In this document: positions 23,784-36,182 of the stretch, piece by piece | How positions within the stretch are numbered: the stretch's first letter is position 1 | Layout: each line of letters opens with the position of its first letter | Assembly (NCBI RefSeq): GCF_932276165.1 | Contig: NC_064008.1 | Span: 7,073,001 to 7,137,000, forward strand | Reading direction: 5' to 3' | From: Plutella xylostella | Taxonomy: Eukaryota; Arthropoda; Insecta; Lepidoptera; Plutellidae | DNA: 64,000 nucleotides | Made by a program: the position numbers and the translations under genes | The notes under the pieces: model-generated | Seen by the model: the letters and a program-made list of their open reading frames with translations, nothing else | Told to the model about the DNA's origin: nothing | Databases searched by the model: none

Positions 23784-24168
23784 AGAAGCGTCCGTAGTCG
23801 AGCGGGCTTCAGTGATCGTAACTGATCACTGAGATTAAGCAACAACTGGCACGGTCAGTCATTGGATGGGTGACCGATTTCAAATGGTTCTTTTCCGGAA
23901 GCTTCCGTGCTTCGGACGGCACGTTAAGCCGTGGGTCCCGGTTGCTGCTTCGGCAGCAGTCGTTAAGCCTAGTCAGAGGCCTTCGGGCGGCTTGAAAACA
24001 TCTGACAGACGGGTTGCCCACTTACCCGACAACTCTCTCAGCACAAGCTTGCTTGTGTTGGGGCCACCAACCCGCACTTGGCCAGCGTGGTGGACTAGGC
24101 CTAAACCCTTCCTTCATTGGAAGGAGACCCATGCCCCAGCAGTGGGGACGTAATGGGTCGTGGTGAAT
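23784..24168 (+). mobile_element. 5S rRNA-derived SINE (SINE3-like), full length
   Basis: The head resembles insect 5S rRNA: TGATCACTGAGATTAAGCAA, then GGCACGGTCAGTCATTGGAT and GGGTGACCG, covering the internal promoter boxes A and C in order. The body contains GCCGTGGGTCCCGGTTGCTG. The 3' end (CCCCAGCAGTGGGGACG, GGGTCGTGGTGAATG) is like the RTE 3' ends in this window, so RTE enzymes may move it. Confidence 0.8.
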
Positions 24169-24232
24169 GTATTAAAAGAATGGGCGGAAATGCTTAGACT
24201 TGTGAATGAAGGAATTACACCAAACCTAGCTA

Positions 24233-24366
24233 GAACGGCTAGCACGGGGCGCATAAGAAGACGTGACAAAAGTTTTGCATCGAGCTCACTCATATCGCAT
24301 AGCCTCATGAGCGAGCTCAACGTATAACTTTTATCATATCTTTATTGCTCCCCGTGCTAGCCATTC
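24233..24366. mobile_element. Foldback MITE with CGGCTAGCACGGGG ends
   Basis: Two arms of about 65 bases are imperfect inverted copies: GGCTAGCACGGGG at the left, CCCCGTGCTAGCC at the right, and CATATCGCATAGCCTCATGA in the centre, itself partly palindromic. Confidence 0.75.
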
Positions 24367-24714
24367 AGGAGTTACCCTGTATCACGGAAATCGCCGCGAA
24401 AAAGGAGGAATACACGCTCAAGGTTAGGTCAGGAAAATGAATGCATAATGGTTATACCTCTACAGTGCAAACAGTACAAAAATTACGTTACTTGAGGTGC
24501 CTATAAATTTGAATCTATAGCAAAGTAAGAAAAATTCAAAAGATATATTATAAACCTAGTAATTCAATTGAGTCTGTAATAACATCTTAAAAAATCATGG
24601 AGATAATAATATATTTAGAAGTAGAAAATCGTTTTCTCTTTTCGACGAGCAAGTGCTACACTTTCCTCTTAAGATAATGGGCGCAAAACCTTAGACCTGT
24701 GCATAATTACTATC

Positions 24715-24805
24715 ATCATCATCATCATCATTAGCCTATAGCAGTCCACTGCTGGACGTAGGTCTATCCCAAGGCACGCCACTGGATGCGATCTTTAACT
24801 TTCCT
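24715..24805 (-). mobile_element. RTE-like 3' end fragment, (GATGAT)n tail
   Basis: Inverted GCAGTCCACTGCTGGACGTA with (ATC)n on its left, the same family as 15129-15262. Confidence 0.65.
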
Positions 24806-25211
24806 TTTGATAATTATTATACAGTGCTCAATGAATGAAGACATGGGTGATGCGGAAATGTCGTGGGCGTGGTGGGCGGACCAAGATCGTTAATTTAAGA
24901 GGCTCTTGATTCGACCTCTCCCGCGTCCATAGGAAATGGGTACGTAAATTTTGGGTCGTTTTTTGATCCGTAAGTAGTTAACTTAACCATTGGTGTCAAA
25001 TCTTTAAAGGTAAGTGTCCACCTATTGGTATCTTACGTATTGCACCAAACATACTTATTTATAATTAATGTAGGTACCTAATGAGAAATGGCGTTGGCAA
25101 TGCCGATGAAGTGGACGTACTTGTGTGAATTTCTGTACATAGAATACTGATTCCGATGTGTCAGTTGCTTACGATACCCATATGTTGACGCTTCGCTAGA
25201 ATTTGAAAGTT

Positions 25212-25366
<155 letters not shown>

Positions 25367-25423
25367 CACTAAGGGCTACTTTTTAGGTTTCGGCTTAGTA
25401 TACCCTTTTTGCAACACCCTGTA

Positions 25424-27288
25424 TAGCAGATGCGCCTATGTCCTGTGGTCTGTATCCTACATTGTGTGGTCCCCACTTATATTTTCTTCCGACCACAAGG
25501 GCAAAGGCCGTGAAAGTTTATTCACCGTTGAGAATTAAAGCCACAACCACCACGGGTCTCTGCTGTCGGTACTATTCTACGCATAGCTTGCTCAGTGTAT
25601 GCCAGTTATGTGGTAAAACACTTGCGTGCATTGAAAAAGTTCCATTTAAAATAGCACCTATATTATATTACTCCTAAACAGAAAACAGTAGGTTCATGAT
25701 GCCGTCTGCAATATTGAAGTACATTTTAACAGAGCATCAGAATGTTACCATTTTTTTATTTAAAATTTCGTTCGTTTGGTGTCGGCATTTTATTACTTGC
25801 GTGTGTAGATGTAGGTACCTTTTTAAAGTATAGTGCTTTCAGCGTAAAAAGCTATGAAAGCTGTACCTTTCAGATCACACATTATGAACTAAACTTAACC
25901 GCTTAGCGTTTAATCTAAAACCACTATAAATACCTAAGTATACATCGTAATAGTTTATAATTAAAGTCATTATTACTCCCGTAATAGTTCTATCGAACTC
26001 TATTAACACTTCGGATGAGGGCCTCTTTCGTTCAGTTAGGAATTAAGGCTGGCTTATTTTATGCTAAAACGGCAAATATTTTATGTAAATATAAATTTAA
26101 AATACGTAAGTTATATTAATTGTTATCAACATCTCGAATTAGACGTGTCATTTTTAGTGGAGATTGCCTCTATATTTTATAAGTATATAGAAAAAACATA
26201 TTATTTTATCCTGTTGATTTTCTGGTATAAAATGCTCATAATATCTATTATCAAATCAATCATCAAAATTACGTTATGGATTAATAAACTAAAGTAGCTG
26301 GATCAGGATGACCTAAAATGGTCTATGTGGTGTTATGTCATGACATAATATCATGTTATTATGTACTCGTATGTAATTTATGGCACGTTTAAAATGTGCC
26401 ATAGATGAAACCAACCCTTATAAGTAAAGTTAATATCACCGCGCATATAAGTGGGTGCTTCGTAAACGCATGCAACTTGCGAGCTGCGATTAATCCGATA
26501 TGCTTCCTTATAAATAAAAACATGCATATTCTAATTAAAAGAGTACTATAATTACTTTATGTGTTATGTGTTGTGAATACAGGGGCTGAAAGATAAAGAT
26601 GGCATCCAGTGGCGTGCTTTGGGAGAGGCCTGCGTCCAGCAGTGGACTTCTATAGACTGATGATGATGAAAAGTACGTCCAAATTTGTAATTATATTATG
26701 ACTGCAAAAATCCGGAGAGTGGAAAGTCCATTTAAATAAGAGTCTTGGTTCTGAACGATGGAAATGCTTTTTTTTAAAATTGAATTCAATATTTGCAATA
26801 ACTACATACAATCAAATTACACAAAATACACCACGTTGCCTTATCCACACATATCAGTGTTTTAAAGTGATCGTACCTTGACAAACACTTGACTCCTATA
26901 GCCGTGTAGAAGCTCTCTAGTGGAGTATTAAACTAGCTGGCGCTGATATCAATACCCCTTTATTAATCAGATAAAGTTTTCATAAATTACTATTCACGAT
27001 CGTATGCATAAAATAGATTTAATTTGATCAAATTATTAGAAATGGGTAATTTGCTTATTATTTGTATTTATTATAGAAAAGAATGTAAGTTTATAGATCA
27101 CCAAGTATATGTTTAAAACCTACTCAATGTAATGTATGTAGCAAATCTGGTGGATTGTGGTAAGCAAAACTAAATAAGAACAATTAAGTATATTGAAGTA
27201 TGGATAAAATTATAGGTAGGTATTTTATTTTCGTTATAGTTATGGATCATTAATAAAAAAATATTTACACTGATAAAAGTAAAACAAT
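25424..27288. other. Intergenic downstream of the oxidase gene
   Basis: 25620-25750 is a piece of the CACTCACGGGCAA MITE. 26590-26672 (+) is an RTE 3' end (CATCCAGTGGCGTGCTTTGG, GATGATGATGA). 26379-26404 is a short hairpin (TGGCACGTTTAAAATGTGCC). No gene is recognised. Confidence 0.45.
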
Positions 27289-27294
27289 TTTATT
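27289..27294 (-). terminator. Polyadenylation signal of the aldehyde oxidase gene
   Basis: AATAAA on the - strand, about 107 bases past the stop codon at 27401, in an A/T-rich 3' UTR. Confidence 0.5.
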
Positions 27295-27400
27295 TAAACA
27301 AAAAAAAAAGTATTAAAGAATATGAATTGAAATGTGATTTTAGTACAATTAGTATTTAATTAAAAAACAATCGCATATTCAAGGATTATTAAAGAGAAAA

Positions 27401-30400
27401 TTATTCAAACAAAAAGTCTTTGTCGTCGGTTTCAGAGAAGAAGTTGATTTTATCAATAGTGTGAGCTCCCTCTGAAAAAATAAAACATGCATATTAAGAA
27501 AAAAATACATGGGTGTGTAAATAATGATTTTCAGATAGAGATAAATTTTCTAACATTTTGAACAACCACAGCTAGCCTAATAGCTAATTAGGGGCTAAAT
27601 GATGATCAAATGAGCAAAGCTGAGGATTTTTTTTGATTAGATATGCAGTTGACGTGTGGAGAACTAATAAGTAGTGAGTAAGCGTAAAAAATGTACAGTC
27701 GAATTAAAAGACACATACCGATTTCAAACCAGACGTTAGCAGGGATACCAGACTCAGATCTGGCAGACACTAGAGCATGCCTGATTGCGAAGGCTACGGC
27801 GCAACCAAGGACCACTGCTGGCTCCGCAGTAGCTGAAATTAGACAAATAAATGTTAATATTCCATCATCATAAAACATCACGTCCACAATGAAGGAAGGG
27901 TTAAGCATAGTCCACCGCGCAGACTCAGTGCGGGTTGGTGGACCCCAACACAAGCAAGCAAGTGATGAGGGAGTAACAAATAAGTTACGCTACTTTTAAA
28001 ACATAAACCTGTAATTGTGTAAGGGGCTACAGTAAAAGGTCACATAATGCCGGTATTGAAACAAGATAAATAAGAAAGAAAGAATAAGGTAATTTAGTTA
28101 TTGAGACTAAAAATAAAATAAATGAACAAAAAAAAAGAAGATTTTCAAATAATAATGACGCAAAATAGATCCTAAATGGGTAACCAGTGGTAACAACATA
28201 CAAACAAAATGATATCTATGCATAATAAATTATTGCAAATAAAAATTACCTTTAGATCCAAGAATACCAATATTATTGTAAGTGTCCCTCTCAAAGTGCA
28301 CCCTAAAGTCTTGAGGGATGTCCCTCATGCCAGGCACATGGTAGGTCCATGTTCTGTCATTGGTCAGTTCACCAGTTTGTTGGTTGTAAGACAACTCTTC
28401 AGAGGTCCAATGACCTTGGGCCTGAATGAATGCACCTTCGATCTGAAAAAATAATCCATTCTATACTTAGTCCAAGCAGGTAACGAGATTTAAAAAAATG
28501 CAATATGGAACAGCTTGAAAGAGGCTAAAAGAATATGAAAAGAAATAAATTACCTGACCAACATCAATAGCTGGATTCATACTTTGACCAACGTCTTCTA
28601 TGAGATCAACCCTGAGCACTTGTATCTCACCAGTCAAGATATCCACTTCAACTTCCACAAGGGCACCTCCGTAAATGTTGTACACATTTTGATCCTTCGA
28701 CGTTATGTAACCGCTGGCAAACAAATTAATTTCCCTCTTGTAGGCTTCCTTAATCAACTCTTCCCAAGACACGTTGCCCAACTCATGTTTCAATGGCTCT
28801 AAACGCTCATTAATAACTTTGCTAGCCCTTATGGCTGACAGACATGTCATTTCAGTGGTAACACTTCCACCAGTCGTGAAAGCGTTCGGCGATGTGATGT
28901 TGTTAGTTGCCCTTATCTTAACCTTTTCCACGGGTATTTGTAGAGTGAAAGCAACCACCTGAGTCACTTTAGTTGTAAGACCTTGACCAATCTCTACACC
29001 TCCTGTGGTTACCACTACAGTACCGTCACTATTGTAGACGCTGACTGTAGCAATTGTGAACTCAGTAGGGTTAGGTTCCCATTTCATGGGTGCAAATCTG
29101 AATCCACGTTTCTTCCAACGGTTGTTCTGGTTGAAAGTCTCGACTTCTTGTTTGCGGTTAGCGTAGTCAGAACTGTCGATTAATTTGCCGATGGTAGTCT
29201 TCATTTCCTTTCCAGCGGTGTCAGTACCGATGTTTCTGGTACGGACTTCAACGGGGTCTAGATTCAGCTCATACGCTATCCTCTCCAGAATAAACTCAGC
29301 GGCAGTGATGACTTCCTGATGACCTAAAAAATATACATTAAATTTAAGCAACTAAGTTCGAGAATCGTATCCGGATAGGAAATTTAGGGACACTTATCAC
29401 TGCCAAGTCGTTTATGTACTTACTAGAGCTTTTTTATTATAAAACAAATAAATACAATTTACCTGGAGATCTCATCCAACAGCTTCTAACTTTGTCAGTT
29501 CTGACATTGTATGCGGTAAAGTCCCATCGCAGTTTGTTGTAGCAATTTCCTACACTGGTCAAACCAAGTTCAAGGAACAGCTCATTAATAATCCAGCCAA
29601 GGTCTTCATAGAGACTGAAGTCACAATATTGGATCACACCATTGTCGTCGACACCCACCTATAACAAAAAACAATAAGTATAAGGGATGATACAGAGATA
29701 TTGATAAAAAAATGTTACATGGAATTGATTGTTAGAAAGAATTGCAAACTTTACAATAGTGATACTGTACAATCAGGTGAACTTATTGCTAAAATCATTT
29801 TCTACTAGTCATATCTTAGACCGATAAAAAATATATAAGTTGGTATAGTATTCCAAATTACCTCATACTCTTGGAAGCAATTAGGCCTAGAACCAACAGT
29901 TCTCATGTTAGTAGTCAACGGTAAGATCAGTCGGCAAGGTCTGTTCAATTTGTAGGCCACTAAACTTGCAGCTACAGCTGTTAGAATTGATCTAGTAATC
30001 TTAGCTCCAAATGCACCGCCAACTCTCTTGATGCTTTGGTTCAGGCTGAAAAACAAATACAAAAATTAAAAGAAATTTTACTGAGAATAAACTGAACGAG
30101 TGTGCGATTGATACATCACTAGTACTAATGATACATTATTAGGAGGCCCCTCCCCTACACCCGCATACGGGCTGATGAAGATGATACACATAATAACAAT
30201 AATAGTATAACAATATTCTTACTAGTTCATTGGTACATTGAGGGCTTCCGAGATGGTGAGTTGCATCGCATGAATCCATTGCGCGGACGCAGTGACATCA
30301 AGACCGTCATCAGACGGCTTCGAAACACAGACTTGCTTCTCCATGTGTACGTGGTACTGAGCATGGGCGAAGCTTGTTCCCTTGATAACTTTAGTAGTTG

Positions 30401-33400
30401 CATCGCCCCGGCTTTGTGATGGCACGTTGATAAGTTTCACCGTACGATCTGCGTCATTCTTAGCTACTTTCACGTCAAGGACTGGTGTGCCCACGTTTTT
30501 GTACGTAACGTTTACAAGTTTAGCATTCCTCACTGCTTCTTCTTCTGAGTTACATACAATAAGAGCTACAGGTTGACTGTGATATTTAACCTGTCCACTG
30601 CAGAGGAGTTCTTCAGGTTTGAAGTTGTATTCTGGCAGCATAGTGGGTGTGTGCGTGTTGTTTCCAGGAATGTCCTTTGCCGTGTAGATAGCAACTACAC
30701 CAGGGAGAGCCTAAAATTGACAAATTGTTAATGAATATGAAACATGTTATTTATGCAGTCGATCATAAACTCTAACATAGAACAGAAAATTTAACGTCTT
30801 TACATAGGTAAATTTAAGATTTATGCCTTCAGAATAGCAAGCAATTTAATTTCATTATGTACCTAAATTCACCATTGGTGAACAAAAACATTTTGCCTTT
30901 CCACAGTCGATATTTTGTTAAAATAATATTGAATATAAATATAGTCCGCATTTTCCTTACCATTGCTCCTTCAATATCGATAGTATCGATCTCTCCCACA
31001 GCCACGGTGCTGAGAACGAACGCAGCAAACACTTCTTTGTTCATCCTCGGCGTGTCGTCTGCGAACGGAGCTTCACCAGAGCATTGGAGCTAGAAATCAC
31101 AAAACAAATATTATAAATAAATGAACAATAAACAATAAAGAAGTGTCACAGGGCGGCCATATATGCCGGATAACCAATCTCCAATGTGTTAAACGAGGTC
31201 TCGAGTGAAGACCACGAACTTAGAAGACCACTAGCGTAGCGTAGGACGCCTTCAGACCCGCTGGGCCGAAGACCTTAGCCATGTAGCTGGTATTAAAGAG
31301 TTAGTGCTGTAACGCTTCATGAGAGAGACCTATGCGCAGTAGACAGCAGTAGATGAATAGTGAATAAAGATGATGATGATGATCTTAGCTTAATTAAGGT
31401 TTTACAAATGGGTTTATGAAAAATAATATCCAACTTACCAATCCTTCTACTTTCGGTATAGCTTGAGTCAACGGATACAAAGAAGGTTTCGTATCGTAAA
31501 CCTGTACTGCTTGAGACACTGGACGTGTTTGATTCAAGATGGTGGCTCCAGATTGGAAACGAGCATTCAACGTATCAGAAGGATATAACGACAACAAACT
31601 CTGAAATAGAAAATATAGCAAATTATTAAAATTGTTGGTACAGGATCTAAAGAAAATACCTAATATTATTGTAGAAAACCAACTCCAATTAAGCGTACGG
31701 CTAGTAAGACGATTGGTCATCAATTAGGTTAAGGATAACATAATTGTAATGATATTGTGCAGAAAACGATGTTTATCTTTAAAATAAAAGTATCACTTTT
31801 TTGTATTTGATTACCAACCTTATAAAACAGACCCAAAGAAATCTTCTTCTTTGAGTTTGTCACCAACTCAGCACCGGCTGCTGGTATCAACTCGTTTTTC
31901 AAGATACCCAAAGCTCTTTGTAAGGTATCGTTTGTGAAAAGTGATTTTCCTTTCAGGAATTCTTCGGTATTAGTAGCATGGATGAATGTGCTACTGATGG
32001 CTCCATATACAATTCTCGCTTCCAAAACTGTAGCGTTGTCTGCATCGAGCTTGTATAAGAACGCAGCGTTTACTTTGGCACTTGCGTTTTGAGATCTTGG
32101 CATTATCTATTGAAAATAAAATTGATGTAGGTAAGTAGGTGGAATACCCAAGGAGAGACTTTTGTCCTACAGTGGGACACAGTAGGCTAAAAGCTTAATG
32201 GCTTTTAAAATAAAAATTATAGAAAATACCTTGTACGATACAAATTTATCATTTGCACCAAGGGGTGGGATCACAATGTTCTTGATTAGTTTTTCTTTCA
32301 TGTCAGTTTTTAAGAAATCTGTTGGTGTTACTTCTTCTTCACCACTGGCGGAAACTAAAAACGAAAAAAAGCAACGAGGTATTTTTATGGATTTTCAAAT
32401 TCATTATCATTTTCAAATATAGATTATAAACTTACCGAGAGTGAACATAGCGCCAACAGTTTCAAACAATAGGAAGAAATCTGAGGCGTTGCCGTTGTCG
32501 TTATATTTCAACATGAGGTTTCCACCTACAGTTCCAAGCTGTTAAAGTAAGTTAAAATATAATTAATTAACTTGTCAAAAAGTTACATAGAGATTTGTTT
32601 TATTCAATCTAATTATTTACACCAACTTATGATTATAAAAAAATGCATATTTTTTGCAATAGGACACCGATAACATCGGTTCTACTAAGCAAGAAAATAA
32701 ATAGATAAATCAGATTGTTACCTTTCTAGCTCATACTTAGGAAGGACAAAAAGACATACATTTTTGATCGCCGTATTAGCAACCCATTCCAAATGTTCGA
32801 GGAACTTTTTCAGATATTCAAAACCTTCTTGACTGGAGACTTCAGTGAAAATGTCAACGTAATCTTGCATAGTGTTGCCAGCGCCAATGATGAGGTTTTG
32901 ATCAGTAGTGTAGCCTTTGAGTTCCACAACGTTGTTGATATCAATGATCACGGGCGGCATTTCAAGGACTGGGTATAAACCTGCATACAAAATATTTAAT
33001 TTGAGTATAGGTATAGTTTGTTAAATACACTGAGGGTGTGATAGAGGGTAGGATAAAGTGGCGTGGCATGACGCACAAAGCTAACCTTTAATAAGGAAAA
33101 GCCTAGGGAAAAGACGGAAATACACCAGCGACGTAAAAAAATAATTTCCGATTAACATTTTGGTACCTATAAATATTAAATATTATTACCTTTTCCAGTG
33201 TTCCCACCAAGGAGCATGTAAGCTTCTCCCGAAGTCTCTTGGAAGGCGTCAAAAACGTCCTGCAACTTGTAAGCGGTGAACCATTTCTTGTTATCCCTGA
33301 GCACAAATTTCTTCGGGACCCCAGCATCATCCTGGCTGACCATACACCATTCGTTCTCGCAACATTTAGTAGCACAACCATTCGACTTGGTCCTCGGAAC

Positions 33401-36182
33401 GATGGCCAAATCTTCCATGTCACTAACCGACGGGTTGCTCTCGTCTTTCCTGGCGAGTTTCTTGAAGGCCGTCAAGATCGGTCGGTAGCCGGTGCAGCGG
33501 CAGATGTTTCCTCCGAAGTACTTCTCCACTTCCATCGGTGAGATGTCTTCCGGCTTCTTATTGTCCAGCAAGCTATTGAAAGAATAATCTTTACTACAGG
33601 TCCTTAATAATGTATAATGAATGTATAATAAAGTCCGTCTCTATTCTTATTGAAACAAGTCTTCACTTTTGTGTTAAGGACAGAATCCTATATTGGTTTA
33701 TCTTGATGAAAACTAAGTCGCCAATTCCTGTCTAGGCGTTCGAGCAGTCATGCAGTTATGCATTTTACAATAAGCATTTTGTAAATCTACATTGCATTCT
33801 CCATAACCGCTACAATCACCATGATACAAAGATCGAATAATAACTATCATCCTTATCATCGTCGTATAGACGACTGAATGGTGTAGTGGTAAGTGACCCT
33901 GGTTGCTATGCCGAAGGTCCCGGGTTCGGTTCCTGGCCGGGGCAGATATTTGTTTAAAGACAGGTACTTAATGTACATACTCAGGTCTTCGGGTCCTCGC
34001 GTTTATATATCTGGGTTGATATATCCGCTGTCCGATACCCATGTTACAGGCTCTGCCTAATTTGCGGTCACATGGCTGTGTGTGAGATTTCCCTCATAAT
34101 TATCATCAGATAACCTGTGATGGAACTGTTACCTGTGCATGCTCATGACCCATCCCGGCGAGCACATCCCGCACTGTGTGCCGTTGTTCTCCGCCAGCGT
34201 GGTCTGCACCTCGCTGTACCCCTTCAGCCGGTTGCCTACCCCTTCCACCGTCGTGATCTCCCAGTTGTCGCATGCTGAGATTGGTACCAGGCACTGTGGA
34301 TGGAAAAGATGCGTTGTTTATTGAAAAACTTATGATTTATTAAAACAGCTATATAAAAACATTTGGAAAATCGGTTCGGCCCTTTGGGAGCTACGCTCCA
34401 TATACACACGCAAACATACACAGACACGTTAAACTTATAAGATCTCTCTTTCTATAGGGGGTTATAACAATAGATGCCAGAATAACTTTAAACGCTAGTA
34501 AGCCGCGTGAAAAGCTTGTAAACAAATTCAATAAAAGTATTTACAAGTGTGCACGTAAGGATCTACTATCCTGACATGATAACCGTACCGTAGAAGAAGA
34601 AGAAAAAGAAACAGAAGAAGCAAAGAAGCTAATGAAGCTGAAGATTTAAACCAACTCACAGAGTAAACCGCCTTGCTCTTCCCTCCAGGAGTCTTCACAG
34701 CAGTCACGGTGCAGGCGCCACAGCTGCCCTCGCGGCACATGTACTTGGTGCCTCGCAGCTCCAGCTCTTTACGCAGGTAGTCCACAAGGAAAGTGTCTGA
34801 ACGCACCTCATTGCCGACTGTGAACAGAAGTAGAATTAACTAGCTGATCTCACGAGCTTCGCTTCGCCTTAAAATGTTTTCCCGTGGCAATTCCGGGATA
34901 AAAAGTATCATATTTATGTGTTAATCCAGGGTGTCAGCTAAGCCCATACTTACCAAATTTAATTAAAATCGGTTCAGCCGTTAACCGTTAACCAACATGT
35001 ACACACACTCATAAACTTTCGCATTAATGATATTATTTGTAGGATAACCTAACCAATGTTAAAAAAAACGATATACAGCACTGAAAGTAGCATAACTTTA
35101 GAACGGCTAAGGCGGTTTTGATAAAATACAGCTCCTTGCGCAGGTTGTCCACAAGGAACGTGTCTGAGCGCACTTAATTGCCGACTGGGAAGAGAAGGAG
35201 ATTAATAACCGAAGCTGGGACAATTACTAATGCTGAAATTCATGGTACCATACGGACAGCACCTTAACTACCAGTTTCAATACTCTATCCATCTATAACT
35301 GACAGTTACTTTGATACGACTTTGACACATAAAAAGTAGCTGTCAAAATCATATTATTATGAGAGTAACTGTCAGCTCCCGATAGATAGAGTTAGTGAAA
35401 ATGGCAGTAAGCAGCATTGCTTATTTGTCTAATCTACGATGATGATGCTGCTTAAGGATTGTTAATTTCTAATGTTTCGATGGTGGTAAGGCACCTGGAC
35501 ATTATATTGTATTTATTTAATTCCACAAATAGAAAGCCAATGTTTGTCAGAGTCATTAAGGCTACTCTTTGAGTAGGAAAAATGATTGTCCATTATTAGT
35601 CGCATATAACCCTACAAATTGCGTAGAATGAGCGCAGACAACGTCAGACGTTGACTCTCCCTCTCCACCTTCAGTGAACTTGGATTCATAGAGAGATAAC
35701 TGTTATTAATCAAATGAAAAAAAAAAACACGCGCTCACGCCTTGTACTAATGTACTCCCTTGCGGGGTAGGCAGAGGTGCATTGCTGCACCCACTTTTCG
35801 CCAGAGTGTTATGTTAGTCCCAATGTAATAGGGCCCGGGCCTATTGCCATTTTTCGGGCACATCCATGACCCGAGAACAGATATCTGTGTTTAAACAAAT
35901 ATCTGCCCCAGCCGGGAATCGAACCCGGGACCATCGGCTCAGTAGTCAGGTCACTAACCACTACGCCATTCGGTCGTCAGATGAGTTAGCACAATTACAG
36001 TACATTGTTGTAGCGCTTCTTGGAAGAGACCTATGTTTAGTAGTTAGCGATTACGGGCTGATGATGATGAATAATTTCCCAATCACTTGTCTTTGCCAAA
36101 ATGTGCACGATTAACACAAACAAATGAAAAAGTATTTACCAGAGAATTGCTCTCCGTTTACGGTGAAATTTATTCGAGACAT
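27401..36182 (-). CDS. AOX: Aldehyde oxidase (molybdo-flavoenzyme), 17 coding exons, 1262 aa
   Basis: Oxidises aldehydes to acids using molybdopterin, two 2Fe-2S clusters and FAD; a cytosolic homodimer in this family. Exons from 5': 36182-36140, 34817-34660, 34293-34133, 33572-33190, 32980-32760, 32538-32436, 32354-32230, 32106-31819, 31600-31439, 31089-30961, 30710-30223, 30045-29862, 29658-29463, 29323-28554, 28442-28250, 27832-27719, 27471-27401. All introns are GT/AG and phases agree throughout. Residues 42-50 (CREGSCGAC) with Cys68 hold cluster one; Cys108, 111, 145 and 147 (TQCGMC, ICRC) hold cluster two. FAD domain: GGNTGKG and NTAIKNLGTVGGN. Residues 396-406 (SYKIMPRSQNA) are aldehyde-oxidase type, not xanthine dehydrogenase. 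Molybdopterin domain: GGAFGAK (763-769), GGVEIGQG (988-995), and the catalytic Glu1205 in TAEPAV, where Gly is usual before Glu. The 43-base first exon was chosen because its frame and phase fit exon 2 exactly (MSRINFTVNG). Introns hold SINE and RTE debris. Confidence 0.93.
27880..27975 (-). mobile_element. 5S-derived SINE fragment in the oxidase intron
   Basis: ATGAAGGAAGGGTTAAGCAT and GTGCGGGTTGGTGGACCCCA match the SINE body in inverted orientation. It lies in intron 15, between exons 15 and 16. Confidence 0.6.
31185..31385 (+). mobile_element. Decayed RTE-like 3' end in oxidase intron 9
   Basis: It retains AGGACGCCTTCAGACCCGCT, GAGAGACCTATGCGCAGTAG and a GATGATGATGATGAT tail, and is oriented against the host gene. 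Confidence 0.6.
33869..34108 (+). mobile_element. tRNA-derived SINE, family 2, in oxidase intron 3
   Basis: A nearly complete copy starting GACGACTGAATGGTGTAGTG with box B-like GGTTCGGTTCC, and TGTCCGATACCCATG in the 3' half. It ends 24 bases from the donor of exon 3 and is antisense to the host gene. Confidence 0.8.
34842..35045 (-). mobile_element. Diverged Helitron/MITE-like element in oxidase intron 1
   Basis: It keeps GAGCTTCGCTTCGCCTTAAA and GGCAATTCCGGGATAAAAAG at its left and CTTTCGCATTAATGATATTA at its right, without the GTCT tract. It lies 25 bases upstream of exon 2, between the real exon and the broken copy. Confidence 0.55.
35129..35208 (-). pseudogene. Duplicated, broken copy of aldehyde oxidase exon 2 inside intron 1
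   Basis: This stretch repeats the 5' part of oxidase exon 2 (34764-34817) and about 20 bases of the adjoining intron, including an acceptor (CTTCCCAG). Read in the exon frame, the Glu codon of GNEVRSD has become TAA, so inclusion would end the protein after about 17 residues. Only about 18 codons remain. It could be a relic of a tandem gene or exon duplication, or of local template switching. It directly abuts a repeat on its left side. Confidence 0.8.
35717..35978 (-). mobile_element. tRNA-derived SINE, family 1, full length, in oxidase intron 1
   Basis: Complete copy with head at 35978 and a T(n) tail on the - strand, in the same orientation as the host gene. An RTE 3' end (+) with a GATGATGATGAA tail follows at 35987-36072. 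Confidence 0.85.

Noticed and set aside
23809..24320. Open frames of 68-95 codons over the 5S SINE
   Set aside because: They recur at every SINE copy (22493, 51830, 51983) and follow the element, not a gene.
27401..36182. Xanthine dehydrogenase as the identity of the molybdo-flavoenzyme
   Set aside because: SYKIMPRSQNA and the sequence around it follow aldehyde oxidases; I do not see the NAD-site pattern FFTGYR typical of xanthine dehydrogenase.
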